Shown here in pieces: positions 27,034 through 28,319 of a DNA stretch of 28,319 nt (within the stretch, counting starts at the first letter, position 1; the number at the start of each line of letters is the position of its first letter). Source of the stretch: Balneolaceae bacterium UBA1514 (lineage in GTDB: Bacteria; Bacteroidota; Rhodothermia; Balneolales; Balneolaceae); assembly GCA_002323515.1 (NCBI GenBank), contig DCQQ01000039.1, positions 23,448-51,766 of the forward strand. The letters are read 5' to 3'. The notes beneath the pieces are model-generated. The model was not told the DNA's origin. It did not search any database and saw nothing but the letters and a program-made list of their open reading frames with translations. Made by a program: the position numbers and the translations under genes.

Positions 27034-27795
27034 CTATGCCATTGCGTATCCTTCTTCGTCTGACTTGGCTTTTGCAATAGCATATATCAGACATCCATAA
27101 CCTGCTTTAGCAGCAACGTCTGCAATAGTATAACCTACTTGAATTGACACAATGCCTGATCCAGCATCCATGAACATTGGTAGCATGTAGACTATTGGAT
27201 AATAACCCCAAGTAAAGATTAATAAAAGTCTAATGTTTCTAAAAAGAACTTTTACGTTACCTTCTTTGTCTGCCATAGCTATAGTGACTTCATTCCAAAG
27301 CACCCAAACAATGTAAGCAAATGGTATTGTGCTTAAAAAGCCCCAAAGTCCTCTATGACCCATTAATTCATAGTTACCACCTGTTTCGCCTATATACCCT
27401 GCAATTAGCATTGCTACAGTAGCGACTACTGTATTAAACATAAGCTTTTCTTTCTTTTGACCTGTAAGACTACATAAAAGTAGTAATTCTACCACCAAAA
27501 GAGGTACAGTTAATAACCAATCCATGTAACGATATGCATCATTAAATGGTTTACCTGATGCTACATAATTACCACCTTCTAATACATAGGCAGCTTCCCA
27601 TGAGCCGAAAATTCTAAAATAATGATATGCAGCTATACCCACTACTATTGTCGAAAAAACAACTGATAGTCTGTATTGTGGAGCTACTCTGTCTTTGGCT
27701 AGCATAAAAAATAGTCCTGAAAAGACCATAGAAGCTATACAAAATGATAACATATTGTAGACTAGAGAGTATTGATCTACCGTCAATGTTTCCAT
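27034..27795 (-). CDS. Xanthorhodopsin-type light-driven proton pump
   Basis: The 253-residue retinal protein has seven membrane helices and matches Salinibacter xanthorhodopsin almost block for block (e.g. YHYFRI, FNDAYRYMDWLLTVPLL, RGLWGFLSTIPF, QVGYTIADVAAKAGYG). The retinal Schiff-base lysine is K230; counter-ions are D92 and D226; H58 pairs with D92; R89 is present. The D92-T96-E103 triad in helix C marks an outward proton pump. L100 at the spectral-tuning position (proteorhodopsin 105) predicts green absorption. G152 stands where xanthorhodopsin has the Gly (156) that opens a window for a carotenoid antenna, while proteorhodopsin has a bulky Phe. The start is supported by GGAG at 27804-27801, 5 bases before the ATG, one of few such sites in the window. 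It is transcribed alone, convergent with blh. Confidence 0.96.
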   Translation of the reverse strand: METLTVDQYSLVYNMLSFCIASMVFSGLFFMLAKDRVAPQYRLSVVFSTIVVGIAAYHYFRIFGSWEAAYVLEGGNYVASGKPFNDAYRYMDWLLTVPLLVVELLLLCSLTGQKKEKLMFNTVVATVAMLIAGYIGETGGNYELMGHRGLWGFLSTIPFAYIVWVLWNEVTIAMADKEGNVKVLFRNIRLLLIFTWGYYPIVYMLPMFMDAGSGIVSIQVGYTIADVAAKAGYGCLIYAIAKAKSDEEGYAMA

Positions 27796-28100
27796 TAATT
27801 CTCCGTTTAGTTAAAGATTTACTTTAATATAACTATTACTATTTCTTAATTAGTTCCCTAACAAACAAATAAGATGCACTTTTCTGATAAAAAAGCGCTT
27901 TCAATATTTGTCACTCAATAATCTATATAAACAATTGCAGTTCAATAATTTATAATATTCTTAATTAAGCAAATTGACTACTCCAATCTATCTTACTATT
28001 TAGTTGCTAGCAAATATTTTAAAAAAAAATAACAGCTGACAAGTTATTTTTGTGCGAGAATAACTCACATATTCCCATAACTAAAGTCACTGCAATACCT
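27796..28100. other. AT-rich intergenic region upstream of the rhodopsin gene (305 bases)
   Basis: This stretch of over 70% A+T by eye must hold the rhodopsin promoter. Besides the GGAG ribosome site at 27804-27801 and the terminator-like hairpin at 28021-28051, I see no open frame of note and no exact TTG-N19-TAnnTTTG match on the minus strand. A poor sigma-70-like pair (TTGTTA, 17 bases, TAGTAA) can be drawn near 27858-27830 on the minus strand but is not better than chance in such AT-rich DNA. Confidence 0.45.
28021..28051 (-). terminator. Possible weak terminator of the 3-hydroxyacyl-CoA dehydrogenase gene
   Basis: Arms GTTATTTTT (28043-28051) and AAAAATAAC (28025-28033) form a 9-base-pair stem with a 9-base loop. 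On the minus strand the stem runs directly into more T residues. The stem is nearly all A-T pairs, so it is a weaker candidate than the other two terminators, but its place 50 bases past the stop codon fits. Confidence 0.4.
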
Positions 28101-28319
28101 TCAGACTTCGTAGATATAGAAACCTTGCCCTGTTTTATTTCCTAAGTGGCCTTTATCTACCATCTCTCTAAGTAAAGGACATGGAGTATATTTATCATCT
28201 TGAAAGCCCTTATGTAGTACATTCATTATGTTTAAGCACACATCTAGGCCAATAAAATCAGCCAGTCGCAAAGGTCCCATCGGATGCGCCATCCCTAAGG
28301 TCATTACTTGATCTATAGC
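28101..28319 (-). CDS. 3-hydroxyacyl-CoA dehydrogenase, C-terminal part
   Basis: The frame is open to the window edge, so about 72 C-terminal residues are seen, reading [20 protein letters not shown] at the edge. [19 protein letters not shown] is the signature of the helical C-terminal domain of 3-hydroxybutyryl-CoA dehydrogenase-like enzymes, followed by the [20 protein letters not shown] block and the final GFYIYEV. Such stand-alone enzymes oxidise 3-hydroxyacyl-CoA with NAD in fatty-acid or butyrate/PHB-type metabolism. The NAD-binding domain lies outside. Methionine codons inside this piece are not the start. Confidence 0.9.
   Translation of the reverse strand, partial: AIDQVMTLGMAHPMGPLRLADFIGLDVCLNIMNVLHKGFQDDKYTPCPLLREMVDKGHLGNKTGQGFYIYEV

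Overview
The window is ordinary bacterial chromosome at high gene density. It holds 28 protein-coding genes (27 within the window or cut only at its edges, plus one that looks frameshifted), and no tRNA, rRNA, CRISPR array or insertion sequence that I can see. The genome is moderately AT-rich (about 40% GC by eye). The closest match I can recall for any protein is the rhodopsin, which strongly resembles Salinibacter xanthorhodopsin. Several families (DUF5916, DUF5683 directly after parAB, a Bacteroidota-type FolE N-terminus, starts mostly without Shine-Dalgarno sequences) point to the Bacteroidota/Rhodothermota/Balneolota lineage. I infer a marine, heterotrophic, light-using member of that group, for example a Balneolales- or Rhodothermales-like bacterium; the exact taxon is a guess.

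Layout. 1-5.6 kb: the tail of a D-amino-acid-oxidase-like flavoenzyme; a Bax-inhibitor-1/YccA membrane protein followed by a MerC-like protein with an apparent frameshift; a large DUF5916 outer-membrane protein; and, divergent from it, a GH16 laminarinase-like lipoprotein. 5.6-9.2 kb: Smr and Dabb small proteins (minus), then on the plus strand folE with an internal deletion, cysS-yidD overlapping, and a lone hisI. 9.3-22.2 kb is one long minus-strand block: tkt-polA, a TPR protein ending in a strong terminator, a LOG-family protein, parA-parB-DUF5683, an ECF sigma factor with its likely anti-sigma partner, and uvrC. 22.3-26.9 kb is plus strand: DUF3311 plus a sodium:solute symporter, an RluA-type pseudouridine synthase, an LCMT-like methyltransferase and blh (beta-carotene cleavage to retinal). 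27.0-27.8 kb: the xanthorhodopsin gene, convergent with blh. The window ends in a 3-hydroxyacyl-CoA dehydrogenase fragment.

How the parts work together. Blh makes retinal and the rhodopsin uses it: the pump has the D-T-E proton-pump triad, the green-type Leu at the tuning position, and the glycine that in xanthorhodopsin opens the site for a carotenoid antenna. The genes for beta-carotene itself are not in the window. The other clusters are housekeeping (translation, DNA repair and replication, segregation, pentose phosphate pathway) or polysaccharide use.

Most notable points: the antenna-competent rhodopsin/retinal pair with its tandem palindromes; a folE that seems to have lost roughly 60-80 internal codons, including a zinc ligand, exactly at an E-H-H-F repeat; a MerC-like gene broken by one base; and a parAB promoter abutted by a perfect DnaA box. 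I did not find a wholly new multi-gene system.
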